DNA of 64,000 nt, from assembly GCA_048054495.1 (NCBI GenBank), contig JBGMQN010000071.1:1-64000 (forward strand), read 5' to 3'. Positions 36,002 to 44,344 of this stretch are shown in pieces. How positions within the stretch are numbered: position 1 is the stretch's first letter; the number at the start of each line of letters is the position of its first letter. The stretch comes from JADFRG01 sp048054495. Lineage in GTDB: Bacteria > Chloroflexota > Anaerolineae > Anaerolineales > E44-bin32. The notes below the pieces were generated by a model that was not told the DNA's origin, searched no databases, and saw only the letters and a program-made list of their open reading frames with translations. The position numbers and the translations under genes were made by a program.

Positions 36002-36592
36002 ATGGCAGAAGACTTTGAAGTTACTGGGGGGCTGCCCGAGGACGATGAGAATCGCACCTTTGTAATTGCGGCCGCTGGGCTCGGGGGCTTGATCGTGCTG
36101 AGTCTCATATGTCTGGGGGTCTACGCCCTGGTCTTGCAGCCACGGCAGCGCGAAGCTGCCTTGCAGCAACCGACCAGTATCGTTCTCACAAATACGGCTG
36201 TAGCGCTTGGTCTGACGCAGACCGCGGAGGCAGCGGATTTTACGCCAATACCCACGGAGCCGCCTCCGACATTCACACCTGCGCCCATTGACACGGATAC
36301 TCCGGTGCCGACTCAGGTGGTTGTGCTGCCAACCGACACACCTACTCCTACCCCATTTACGACGTTGCCAACGGTGGCGCCCCTAACGGCCACCGCCGCG
36401 GCCCAGATGACGCAGACCGCTTTGGCGATCGCGGGCGGGGCCGGGTCGCCCACACCTCATCCAACGGAGCTCCCCGTGGCCGGCTTTGCTGATGATGTCG
36501 GACTGCCCGGACTGGTGGGCCTGGCGGCAATATTCCTGGCGGCGATTTTCCTCACCAGAAGGTTGCGGTCGAGAACCACGCCTGCAAGCTGA
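36002..36592 (+). CDS. Thr/Pro-rich surface protein with LPxxG-like tail
   Basis: A 196-residue protein. A membrane helix at residues 22-43 is followed by a ~100-residue Thr/Pro-rich linker with repeated TPxPT units, the type of stalk that spans a cell wall. The end reads ELPVAGFADDVGLPGL, a hydrophobic helix and an RRLRSR basic tail: the layout of a sortase sorting signal with LPVAG in place of LPXTG. No sortase gene is in the window, and such tails in Chloroflexi may only be membrane anchors. GGGAGG precedes the ATG. It is 92 bases from the previous gene and closes the cluster before a bidirectional terminator. Confidence 0.6.
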   Translation: MAEDFEVTGGLPEDDENRTFVIAAAGLGGLIVLSLICLGVYALVLQPRQREAALQQPTSIVLTNTAVALGLTQTAEAADFTPIPTEPPPTFTPAPIDTDTPVPTQVVVLPTDTPTPTPFTTLPTVAPLTATAAAQMTQTALAIAGGAGSPTPHPTELPVAGFADDVGLPGLVGLAAIFLAAIFLTRRLRSRTTPAS

Positions 36593-36608
36593 TTGAATAG
36601 CGAATCAT

Positions 36609-36642
36609 AAAAGGGGCCGCGCAGCCATGCGCGGCCCCTTTT
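36609..36642. terminator. Perfect bidirectional terminator
   Basis: AAAAGGGGCCGCGCA pairs over 15 bases with TGCGCGGCCCCTTTT around GCCA. It separates the plus-strand cluster from the convergent GTPase gene. Confidence 0.92.
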
Positions 36643-36664
36643 CGATTTCAATTTCAGCGTTAGG

Positions 36665-37168
36665 TTAGTCTGGCAGGCTGAGCTTGGCCAACGTTTCGAA
36701 CAGCTGCGCGACGCCGTTTCCGTCCAGCGCGCTGGTCTCCAGATATGGGGCCTGGAGAGAGTTGGCAAATTCCTGCGCTTGCTCTGGCCGTTGGGTGCGT
36801 TCCAGATCAATCTTGTTGCCCACCACGATGAACGGTTGCTGCTCAACCGCCTCGAGAATCTCGTCCCTCCAGCGGGCGAGGCTAATGAAGGATTCGGGTT
36901 CCGTCACGTCGTATACAAGGGCTGCGGCTCGGCTCCCGCGATAGAAGCCCGCGCGTATTATCTGGAAGCGATCCTGGCCCGCCATGTCCCAGATCGAAAG
37001 CTTGACGGTTTGTCCGGACAGATCCACAGTCTGTGTCTGAAAATCGACCCCAATCGTGGCCACGCGGGTCTGTTCGAATTTCCCTTCACAGAAGCGCCGA
37101 ATCAGCGACGTCTTACCGACGTTGCCGTTGCCTGCGACGACTACCTTCAGGACGGGAATGCTGCTCAA
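36665..37168 (-). CDS. Rab/Ras-like small GTPase
   Basis: A 167-residue small GTPase with all G motifs: G1 GNGNVGKTS (13-21), G2/switch I ending TIGVDF (~38-43), G3 DMAGQDRF (~61-68, keeping the catalytic Gln), G4 NKID (~118-121) and G5 ETSA (~146-149). The TIGVDF, YRGSRAAALVYDVTEPESF and W(D)xAGQ(E/D)RF segments are those of eukaryotic Rab proteins rather than of MglA. The C-terminal prenylated cysteines of Rabs are absent; the protein ends LSLPD. It starts with TTG three bases after the stop codon of the previous minus-strand gene, so the two are co-translated. A role in polarity, membrane remodelling or signalling is inference. Confidence 0.88.
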   Translation of the reverse strand: MSSIPVLKVVVAGNGNVGKTSLIRRFCEGKFEQTRVATIGVDFQTQTVDLSGQTVKLSIWDMAGQDRFQIIRAGFYRGSRAAALVYDVTEPESFISLARWRDEILEAVEQQPFIVVGNKIDLERTQRPEQAQEFANSLQAPYLETSALDGNGVAQLFETLAKLSLPD

Positions 37169-37171
37169 AGG

Positions 37172-37903
37172 CTACTGGTGACGACCGAGAAAATACTTAT
37201 GGGGAAATACGAGTTCATCCGGATCGACGGGTGGGTTGCCTAGCAAGGTTCGGTTGGCTCGCTCAAATAGCAGATGAAGTTCCTCGAGCGATTCCAGCTG
37301 ATCGGTGGCGGGATCCGTCGAAAATAAGGTCATTAGGGTCGTGAACTCTCCCGGCATATAGGCAAGCCACCGCCCGCCTTCGATCTGAGTCGACTGCATG
37401 CCCGCGCCGAAGATCTCCTTTGTGGCGGCCCGGTAGGAAGAAAGCATCGGAACGGCCAGTTCCGCCTCGATCTGGAATTCTCCGATGGTGTTGAGTGGCA
37501 TACCGGAATCGTTATCATAGACCGAATACCCAAGCACCTTTGCCACGTTCTTCTGGCGGATGACTATACTCTTGCCTTCGGTGGTGGCCGCTTTCCATTC
37601 CTCTGAGTCCGGCGACATTTCGACGTACCGCTTCACAGTCTGCTGCTCGCGGCGATAGTGGTCATACAGTTCTTGAAATTGGGTGCGGTTTATCTCACCC
37701 GTGGCAAACTCCTCGGCCAGCTTATTGATTTTGCCCTGAACACGCTCCAAGTACTCCTGAGGGTTCTCAAGCGAGGATGGATCGCTGTCTGTAGTAGGTT
37801 GGGGGGGAGTTGCCTCAGCGGCCCCTTGCTGAGGTGCTGCGGGGGCCGTCGGTGACTGGGGCTGAGTTGCGCCCGAAATGAGGTCGCGTAGGCGTTGAAA
37901 CAT
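37172..37903 (-). CDS. Putative longin/roadblock-like partner of the GTPase
   Basis: A 243-residue protein encoded directly upstream of the Rab-like GTPase. It has a short N-terminal helix, a Pro/Gln-rich linker (12-45), a coiled-coil-like charged region (YLERVQGKINKLAEEF ... DHYRREQQTVKRYVEM, 50-95), and a ~130-residue C-terminal alpha/beta domain. The latter's strand-helix rhythm (IEGGRWLAYMPGEFTTLMTLFS, then LESLEELHLLFERAN) recalls longin and roadblock domains that regulate small GTPases. The similarity is structural style only, and I am unsure. ATG 37903 is chosen because the longer frame upstream lacks such character and a promoter lies at 37925-37933. Confidence 0.6.
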   Translation of the reverse strand: MFQRLRDLISGATQPQSPTAPAAPQQGAAEATPPQPTTDSDPSSLENPQEYLERVQGKINKLAEEFATGEINRTQFQELYDHYRREQQTVKRYVEMSPDSEEWKAATTEGKSIVIRQKNVAKVLGYSVYDNDSGMPLNTIGEFQIEAELAVPMLSSYRAATKEIFGAGMQSTQIEGGRWLAYMPGEFTTLMTLFSTDPATDQLESLEELHLLFERANRTLLGNPPVDPDELVFPHKYFLGRHQ

Positions 37904-37910
37904 AACGATT

Positions 37911-37933
37911 GCCCGATCGCGGGCATTATAGCA
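37911..37933 (-). promoter_or_regulatory. Extended -10 plus palindrome at GTPase operon
   Basis: On the minus strand TGCTATAAT is followed at once by GCCCGCGATCGGGC (37911-37924), a dyad with five-base arms GCCCG and CGGGC. It covers the expected transcription start, 8-21 bases before ATG 37903. It could be an operator or a 5' hairpin on a very short leader. Confidence 0.55.
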
Positions 37934-37967
37934 TGGGGGGCATATGCATAAGAAATGGGAAGAGAGT

Positions 37968-39416
37968 CTAGTCCGCTTGAGCCACCTGACGGCCGTATTC
38001 GAGCAAAGACTCGAGGGCTCCGGGCTCGCGAGCCTCAGCGTAAACACGGAGCAGCGGCTCCGTTCCGGAGGGTCGGACGAGCAGCCAGGAATCGTCGTCC
38101 ATATGGAATTTCACCCCATCCCGGTTGCTAACGCGCTCCACCTGGAGCTTACCGATAGCCTCTGGAGCGCCGTCAAGGAGCCGCGCGGAGAGCTGTTCCC
38201 TGGGAACCGGTCGCGACAGCCGCAGGTCCAGTCGCCCGTAGTGCGAGGGCCCAACATCCTTCAGGAGCCCATCGACCAGATCTTTCAACGTCGATCCAGT
38301 TGAGGCAACCATTTCCAATACCAGCAGGCTGATGAGGATTCCATCGCCCTCCGGGATATGGCCCTTGAAAGATATACCTCCAGACTCCTCGCCGCCGATA
38401 AGTACGTCTTCGCGGAGCATACAATCGGCGATGTGGTCGAATCCGACCGGGGTCTCTATGACCTCCAGACCATACTTTTTGCCGAGCCGATTGATCATCT
38501 GGGTCGTCGATACGGTCTTGACGATTTTGCCGCTCCAACCCCGGTGCTCCACCAGGTATTTCAACGCCAACGACATCAGGCGGTGAGGATCGACGAACTC
38601 TCCCCGCCCATCCATGGCTCCGATTCGATCCGCATCGCCATCCGTAGCCAGACCAAGCTCACCGTGACCTGCCGCGATGCATCCAGCCAGCGCTCCCAGA
38701 TAGCGAGCGATGGGCTCGGGGTGAATACCTCCGAAACCGGGGTTCATCTCCCCTCGCACCTCCGTTACTTCGCAACCCGTTCCCTGGAGGATTCCCTTGA
38801 TCTGACCGCGACCGGATCCGTACATGGAATCCACCGCAAGGTGCTGAGGATTTTCGGCAATAGCATCGAAATCGATCAGGGAGCGCAAGTGATCATGGTA
38901 GATCGAAGTGGGATTGAAACGTTCGATCAATCCCGTTTCCTTCGCTTGCCCGTAGTCCATCAGGTTCGGACCCCGACCGCGAGATTCGTTATCGTTGAAG
39001 TAGAACTCGACCCGGCGGCACTGTTCCCTAGCGGCGGCGCCTCCGTAGGCGGCCTTGAGCTTGAGCCCGTTGTAGCGCGGTGCATTGTGTGAGGCGGTGA
39101 TCATGATGCCCGCGATCGCGCCCAGGTGACGCACGGCATACGAAATACAGGGGGTCGGAACGTCGGCGCTGGTCAAATACACCTTGATGCCATTCCCAGC
39201 CAAGACGCGTGCCGCCTCGACCGCGAACCTATCGGAGAGGAAGCGTGTGTCAAACCCGATAACCACTCGTCGCGCATCCGGAGTCAAGGTCCCGTTAAGC
39301 CATTCATCTGCCGCAACCGCGTCCGCAATTGACTGGCTCACGAGACGCACGTTGTGGAAAGTAAAGGTATCCGAGATGACTCCCCGCCAGCCATCGGTTC
39401 CAAAGGTTATGGGCAT
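37968..39416 (-). CDS. Phosphoglucomutase/phosphomannomutase
   Basis: A 482-residue alpha-D-phosphohexomutase. Signatures in order: FGTDGWRG at the N-terminus, phosphoserine loop MITASHNAPRYNGLK (~100), metal loop DGDADRIG (~243), sugar loop GGEESGG (~330), and phosphate loop RPSGTEPLLRVY (~454). It interconverts hexose-1- and hexose-6-phosphates; sugar preference is not decidable from sequence. ATG 39416 fits the family's FGTDGWRG start; the frame is open 137 codons further upstream only because it overlaps the glycerate kinase gene. It follows that gene by 23 bases in the same operon. Confidence 0.93.
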   Translation of the reverse strand: MPITFGTDGWRGVISDTFTFHNVRLVSQSIADAVAADEWLNGTLTPDARRVVIGFDTRFLSDRFAVEAARVLAGNGIKVYLTSADVPTPCISYAVRHLGAIAGIMITASHNAPRYNGLKLKAAYGGAAAREQCRRVEFYFNDNESRGRGPNLMDYGQAKETGLIERFNPTSIYHDHLRSLIDFDAIAENPQHLAVDSMYGSGRGQIKGILQGTGCEVTEVRGEMNPGFGGIHPEPIARYLGALAGCIAAGHGELGLATDGDADRIGAMDGRGEFVDPHRLMSLALKYLVEHRGWSGKIVKTVSTTQMINRLGKKYGLEVIETPVGFDHIADCMLREDVLIGGEESGGISFKGHIPEGDGILISLLVLEMVASTGSTLKDLVDGLLKDVGPSHYGRLDLRLSRPVPREQLSARLLDGAPEAIGKLQVERVSNRDGVKFHMDDDSWLLVRPSGTEPLLRVYAEAREPGALESLLEYGRQVAQAD

Positions 39417-39439
39417 TCTTGGTCCTCCGGGTCGGGATT

Positions 39440-40753
39440 CTAACCGCGGTATTTGAGTCCGAGGGCGATATCGTTCAGATTCGTACCCGTCGGCCCGATC
39501 TTGATCAATGCTCCGATCGCATCGAGCAGTGGATAGGCGTCGTTCCGCGCCAGCGCCGCGTCCGGGTGAAAACCTCGCTCTTTCGCGCGCTGAATGCTTT
39601 TTGCATCGATCTGGGCCCCAGCCGCGTCGGTCGGACCGTCGACGCCATCGGTGGCCAGCGACATCAGTGCGAACCCGCTCTCCCCCTCCAACGCGGTGGC
39701 CGCTCCGAGAGCAAGCTCTTGATTGCGACCCCCAAGCCCATCCCCTCGAATCCTGACCGTGGTCTCTCCTCCTATGATCAAGCAGTCGCCGGGGTCGGCC
39801 GCGCTTAAGCGCGACGCCAGATGCCAACCGGCAACTCTGGCTTCCCCGCGTAGGTTCCCTGCCAGGATCTTGGGCCTAAAACCGAGCTGCCTGGCCTTCT
39901 CCGCCACGGCCTCAAGGACCACTCGATTGGAGCCCACGAGGACATGGATCGGTCGGCGCGCGGGCGATGGCTTTGAGCGGGGTCTTTCAAGCGCCTCCCG
40001 GATAGCCATCGGTACTGCCTCCCATATTCCGTACTCTCGCAGGACTTGTACGGCTTGCTCTGGACGGCGCTTACGGACCACGGTTGGCCCGGAACCTATC
40101 GAGCCGAGACGATCACCGACTACATCGGAGAGAATGAGAGAGACCACTCGCGCGGGAGCCGCAAGCCGGGCCAGCCCGCCAGACTTGAGTTGCGAGAGCG
40201 CCCCACGTACCTGATTGACTTCTTCGATGGGCGCTCCGGATGCCAAAAGCAGTTGGTTAGTAACTCGAAGCTCCTCCAGCTTAACCCCTCGAAGCGGTAG
40301 CTCGATCATGGCCGAAGCGCCTCCAGAGACCAAAACCAGCACAAGGTCGTCTTCGCCGGTTTCGGCCAACAGGGCGGCTGCGGTGACGCCAGCATCCAGA
40401 CTGCCTGGGCCGGGTAGCGGGTGCTCCGTCACGATCGACTGAAAAGCCCGGGACAGCTTGGCCTTCGGGCCGCCGCCCTCGATCCCCGGGTATCGCGGTT
40501 CCGTGACCAGCCCTTCCGTCACTCTTCTTTTAAGCAGGGCAGAGCTCGCCGAGGCCATTGCGGGTGCGGCCTTCCCAATGGCAATCACGTAGATCTTCCC
40601 ATTTGGGTGAAGATCTATACGGCGATCGCCCGCATGAAGGACCTGGCTCTCCAGGCTCAGATGCTGCCGCACCGCAGCCGAAGCGTCGGCTGCCGCGAGC
40701 GCGGCCTTTCGAAGGGCGGTCAGGTGGCTCTTGCGTTTCGTGTATTCAGTCAA
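39440..40753 (-). CDS. Glycerate 2-kinase (MOFRL family)
   Basis: A 437-residue glycerate kinase of the GckA/TtuD class. The N-terminal DUF4147 domain contains VIAIGKAAPAMASA (~54) and LVLVSGGASAMIELP (~135); the C-terminal MOFRL domain contains GGETTVRIRGDGLGGRNQELAL (~325) and SLATDGVDGPTDAAGA (~367). It phosphorylates D-glycerate to 2-phosphoglycerate, feeding lower glycolysis. It lies between a solute-binding lipoprotein (40 bases upstream) and a phosphohexomutase, hinting at uptake and use of a sugar acid or glycoside. Confidence 0.92.
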   Translation of the reverse strand: MTEYTKRKSHLTALRKAALAAADASAAVRQHLSLESQVLHAGDRRIDLHPNGKIYVIAIGKAAPAMASASSALLKRRVTEGLVTEPRYPGIEGGGPKAKLSRAFQSIVTEHPLPGPGSLDAGVTAAALLAETGEDDLVLVLVSGGASAMIELPLRGVKLEELRVTNQLLLASGAPIEEVNQVRGALSQLKSGGLARLAAPARVVSLILSDVVGDRLGSIGSGPTVVRKRRPEQAVQVLREYGIWEAVPMAIREALERPRSKPSPARRPIHVLVGSNRVVLEAVAEKARQLGFRPKILAGNLRGEARVAGWHLASRLSAADPGDCLIIGGETTVRIRGDGLGGRNQELALGAATALEGESGFALMSLATDGVDGPTDAAGAQIDAKSIQRAKERGFHPDAALARNDAYPLLDAIGALIKIGPTGTNLNDIALGLKYRG

Positions 40754-40793
40754 CGGAATGTGTCTCGACCTTCAGATGGATGAATGCTCGGAA

Positions 40794-42023
40794 CTAGGAA
40801 CCGTCTATATCGGACACAGCCTGAGCTGCAGCCGCCTCGGCGTCTAGCCGACCGGTCATGACTGCCTGCACCGCCTCGGCCAGTGGAGGTCCGATGGCCT
40901 TCAATAAGGAGCCTTGGGGCTTGGCCACCGCAACTGAGACGAGACGACTAGCGGTCGCGGCCTCCGAACCATCCGTCCACTGCCCCAGCACCTTCGGCTG
41001 AGTGGGGAGTAGCCCGAGAGCTTGAGACCACTTTGCCAGGAATGCCGGTTCAGCCAGCCACTCAATCAGATCGGCCGACAACTCTTTGTGCTCGGGGTTT
41101 GCCACTGCCCACGACCATGGCGCGGCAAGCGCGATCCCTAGCCCGTTCCTTGTAGGGAGTGGCCCCAGGGCATGCATCCCGGAAGCATGGGACGCGAAAA
41201 AGGCGCCATAGGGTGCCTGCGCAGCCTCGGAGCGTTGTTCTTGAAGTGCCAGCCAGGTCTCTCCGGAGGTGGATAAATCGAGGGAGGCCGGGGATAGGTT
41301 TCCAGATTCGGAAGCGGTCGCCAAGAAGTCGAGCGCCTCAGCAAGAATATTCTCATCGAGTCCCGTATCTCCACTGAACTCTCCTCCGAGGGACAGGTAC
41401 TGCGCAATAAGAAATGCAGCCTCCGGGTCTGCGGCCGGGATAATAAACCTATTGGCCTCGACGATCAGGTCGGTCCAATTGAGGGGCACTGCTTCAAAGG
41501 CCGCTATTTCCGAGGCAAAGGTCTCCATCTCGCTCGCAAAGGGTTGCCCGTAGCGAATTCCGTCCACGCGTGAGGTGTCCTCTGCAAAGGCGTAATTATC
41601 CGAGGGATTGCCAAGTTCCGGTAACGGCGAGAGCAGACCCGTCAGGGCCATAGTGCCAAGCGCTTCGGGATCGAGCGTTACGAGATGAGGCAACGTGGCA
41701 GGCGCCGCCCGACTAGCAGCCGAAAGGGACTCCATGACGCCTCCTGGGCCTCTCTCCGCCTTTGTCCGAACGATCACCCGGATATCGGGATTTTCGTTCT
41801 GAAAGGTCTCCAAGCGTTCCAGCAGTACCATCCCCGCCGGCGTTTCGGGATTCGGTGCGAATGCGGGAGCTACCCAGAGGATGAGCTCTATCGGCACCAC
41901 GGCCGTTGAAGTGGGAGGGATTGGCGCTGAAGTAGGAGTTGGGAGGGGGGTAGAGGCCGGTGTTTGCGGCGCGTTGGCGCAGCCCGCCAACAGGAAAAGC
42001 CCCAACAGTAGGGCTGGACGCAT
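40794..42023 (-). CDS. Extracellular solute-binding lipoprotein
   Basis: A 409-residue lipoprotein. The signal peptide ends in LLAGC, whose Cys (about 15) would be lipidated; a Thr/Pro-rich spacer leads into a periplasmic-binding fold of the sugar (family 1) type with FQNENPDIRVIVRTKA near 75 and a C-terminal FLAKWSQALGLLPT near 330. Binding proteins of this class deliver sugars or glycosides to ABC permeases, but no permease or ATPase gene is nearby, so it may work with distant components. A TATAAT box lies eight bases before the ATG, suggesting a leaderless message, divergent from uvrC. Confidence 0.82.
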   Translation of the reverse strand: MRPALLLGLFLLAGCANAPQTPASTPLPTPTSAPIPPTSTAVVPIELILWVAPAFAPNPETPAGMVLLERLETFQNENPDIRVIVRTKAERGPGGVMESLSAASRAAPATLPHLVTLDPEALGTMALTGLLSPLPELGNPSDNYAFAEDTSRVDGIRYGQPFASEMETFASEIAAFEAVPLNWTDLIVEANRFIIPAADPEAAFLIAQYLSLGGEFSGDTGLDENILAEALDFLATASESGNLSPASLDLSTSGETWLALQEQRSEAAQAPYGAFFASHASGMHALGPLPTRNGLGIALAAPWSWAVANPEHKELSADLIEWLAEPAFLAKWSQALGLLPTQPKVLGQWTDGSEAATASRLVSVAVAKPQGSLLKAIGPPLAEAVQAVMTGRLDAEAAAAQAVSDIDGS

Positions 42024-42031
42024 GGTGCGTC

Positions 42032-42037
42032 ATTATA
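42032..42037 (-). promoter_or_regulatory. -10 box, leaderless promoter (minus)
   Basis: Consensus TATAAT on the minus strand, eight bases before ATG 42023. It lies back to back with the uvrC promoter in a 43-base divergent region. Confidence 0.65.
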
Positions 42038-42048
42038 CTTGGGCGCCA

Positions 42049-42057
42049 TGCTACAAT
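42049..42057 (+). promoter_or_regulatory. Extended -10, leaderless promoter of uvrC
   Basis: TGCTACAAT ends nine bases before ATG 42067. No Shine-Dalgarno is present between. Confidence 0.65.
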
Positions 42058-42066
42058 CGCGCCGAC

Positions 42067-43914
42067 ATGCCCGAAGTCATGCTTGAAGGGATCCCCGCCA
42101 AGCCCGGCTGCTATCTCATGAAGGATAAGACAGGCCGGGTGATCTATGTCGGCAAGGCGGTTAATCTCCGCAGCCGAGTTCGCTCCTACTTTCACGCTTC
42201 AGCTGCACAGGATCGGAAGACGACGATTCTCGTTGCGCGCATAGCGGATATCGAGTGGATCGTCGTCGATTCGGAACTCGAGGCCTTGATTCTCGAGATG
42301 AATCTGATCAAACGGCACAAGCCGAAGTACAACGTGCGTCTCAAAGACGACAAACGCTATCCTTATGTCAAGGTGCACTGGGCGGATCCCTTCCCGAAAG
42401 TCACAATGACCCGTCGCATTACCAACGATGGCAGCCGCTACTACGGCCCCTATACAAGTGTGTGGGCTGTGCATCAGACCCTGGATGTCTTGCGGAAAAT
42501 CTTCCCCTATCTGACCTGCGATCGAGTTATCACGGGTGCGGATCTGAGGGCCTGCCTGTACCATGACATCAGGCTGTGCCTGGCGCCCTGTATCGGCGTC
42601 GTTAACCGGACGGGCTATCGTGCGATGATTGCAGATCTATGCAGGTTTCTTGAGGGGCAAACGGAACCTATCCTTGAGCGGCTTGAGAACGAGATGGAGC
42701 GCGCTTCCGCCGCGACGAAATATGAGCGTGCGGCGGCCATCCGCGATCAGCTGACCGCTATCGAAAAAGTAGTGGAAGGCCAAAAGGTCGTTTCCAAAGA
42801 TAGGATGGATTCGGACGTGATTGCCTTCGCCAGGGACGATCGAAACGCCTGCGTCCAAGTCTTCTTCATTCGACGTGGAAAGATGATCGGCCGGGAATAC
42901 TTCATACTGGAGGGAACTAGCCAGGCCAATGATGAAGAAGTCGTACGAGCCTTTGTGAAGCAGTTCTACGCGAATTCGGCGACTCTCCCGCAACGAGTGC
43001 TGCTCCCGCTGGAAATCGAGGAAGCCACTATCATCGAAAGCTGGTTGAATCGCCGAAGTGAGCATCGTAAAGTCAAGATCACGGTGCCGCGACGAGGGGT
43101 GAAGAAGGAGCTGGTGGCGATGGCGGCCGACAATGCGGCCGAGACGCTGACCATGCTCAGGGCACAATGGGAGGCCGATCGAAGCAAGCATGTACAGGCG
43201 CTCTCAGAGTTGAAAGAGGCACTGAGCCTTGCAGGTCCGCCCAATCGGATTGAAGGCTACGACATCTCGAATCTTCAAGGCACCGCCGCAGCCGGCTCTA
43301 TGGTAGTTTTCGAGCAGGGTTCACCGAACAAGTCACTGTATCGCAAATACACCATCAAGTCCGTTCAGGGTCAGGATGATTTCGCGAGCATGGAGGAGCT
43401 GCTGGATCGCCGGTTTCGCAGATGGGAGCTCTCCCAGGAGGCTGTGAAGGGCCCCGGGGCCAAGCTCGATCGTGCATTCGGCTTCCTGCCAGATTTGATA
43501 TTGATCGACGGAGGCAAGGGCCAGCTCAGGAGAGCGGCCGATGTGCTGAGGTCCTTTGGCTTGGAAGACCAGGTTCCCATCGTGAGTTTGGCCAAGCGGC
43601 ATGAAGAGCTGTACCGACCGAATCGTCCAGACCCGGTCATCCTGCCCAGGAACTCCCATGCTCTATTTCTGGTCCAGAGGGTACGGGACGAATCCCATCG
43701 CTTCGCGCTCAGCCACCACCGGTCACAGCGAAGGCGGAGCGGGCTTACTTCGCGGCTCGATACGATCCAGGGGATCGGCCCCGCTCGCCGGAAGGCACTC
43801 CTGCAGACCTTCGGCGATCTGGAAGGAATACGTTCAGCGGAAGTGGAGGAGATCGAAACCGTTCGCGGCATCAATAGGGAGCTGGCGGAGCGAGTCAAAT
43901 CCGAGATCGCTTAA
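42067..43914 (+). CDS. uvrC: Excinuclease ABC subunit C
   Basis: A 615-residue UvrC, which makes the 3' and 5' incisions around DNA damage after loading by UvrA and UvrB. The GIY-YIG nuclease lies at the N-terminus (GCYLMKDKTGRVIYVGKA), the UvrB-binding UVR motif near 205-235 (KYERAAAIRDQL), an RNase H-like C-terminal nuclease from about 380 with IEGYDISN and LILIDGGKGQL, and a final double helix-hairpin-helix (IQGIGPARRKALL, VRGINRELAERV). The ATG at 42067 matches the family start; the frame is open 62 codons further upstream, but that overlaps the divergent gene and its promoter. Confidence 0.96.
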   Translation: MPEVMLEGIPAKPGCYLMKDKTGRVIYVGKAVNLRSRVRSYFHASAAQDRKTTILVARIADIEWIVVDSELEALILEMNLIKRHKPKYNVRLKDDKRYPYVKVHWADPFPKVTMTRRITNDGSRYYGPYTSVWAVHQTLDVLRKIFPYLTCDRVITGADLRACLYHDIRLCLAPCIGVVNRTGYRAMIADLCRFLEGQTEPILERLENEMERASAATKYERAAAIRDQLTAIEKVVEGQKVVSKDRMDSDVIAFARDDRNACVQVFFIRRGKMIGREYFILEGTSQANDEEVVRAFVKQFYANSATLPQRVLLPLEIEEATIIESWLNRRSEHRKVKITVPRRGVKKELVAMAADNAAETLTMLRAQWEADRSKHVQALSELKEALSLAGPPNRIEGYDISNLQGTAAAGSMVVFEQGSPNKSLYRKYTIKSVQGQDDFASMEELLDRRFRRWELSQEAVKGPGAKLDRAFGFLPDLILIDGGKGQLRRAADVLRSFGLEDQVPIVSLAKRHEELYRPNRPDPVILPRNSHALFLVQRVRDESHRFALSHHRSQRRRSGLTSRLDTIQGIGPARRKALLQTFGDLEGIRSAEVEEIETVRGINRELAERVKSEIA

Positions 43915-43950
43915 TCGACCCACGTTCGGGGGAGGCAAACACCGGATCAA

Positions 43951-44319
43951 ATGAGACAAGCCTGGATCATTGACGACGACGACGAAATGAGCCATGCCGT
44001 GCGGCTGATGCTGGAGCTGCTGGAATTCCAGGTACGCACCCATCGGGAGGCTCGCGGAGCAGCCCAAGTGCTGCTCGCAGGCGAACGTCCCGATCTGATC
44101 GTACTGGACATCAACATGCCGGAAGTGACCGGCATGGATTTCCTGGAGTTTCTCGGCATGCGTACCGAGCTGAAGGATCTCCCGGTCATCATGCTCTCCA
44201 CTGAAGCTTCCGATGTGCGAGTGGATGAGGCCATGAAATTGGGGGCCAAGGGCTTCGTATCAAAACCGGTCACAATCGAGGAATTGGAGACGGTGATCGC
44301 GAAAGTACTCCCAGAATAG
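43951..44319 (+). CDS. Single-domain response regulator
   Basis: A 122-residue CheY-like receiver with no output domain. Acidic pocket DDDDE (8-12), phosphorylated Asp in LIVLDINMPE (near 52), the Thr/Ser position as MLSTEAS (near 83) and Lys in VSKPVTIEEL (near 105). It probably acts by protein contact. The partner kinase is not adjacent. It starts 36 bases after uvrC and may be co-transcribed. Confidence 0.9.
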   Translation: MRQAWIIDDDDEMSHAVRLMLELLEFQVRTHREARGAAQVLLAGERPDLIVLDINMPEVTGMDFLEFLGMRTELKDLPVIMLSTEASDVRVDEAMKLGAKGFVSKPVTIEELETVIAKVLPE

Positions 44320-44344
44320 CGAAAACCCATTAGAGGAGGTACCA

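Noticed and set aside
39417..39827. Long N-terminal extension of the phosphohexomutase
   Set aside because: These 137 codons are an Arg-rich shadow of the glycerate kinase gene in another frame; the family starts at FGTDGWRG.
41881..42066. Upstream extension of uvrC
   Set aside because: It overlaps the divergent lipoprotein gene and the uvrC promoter; UvrC homologues begin at the 42067 ATG.
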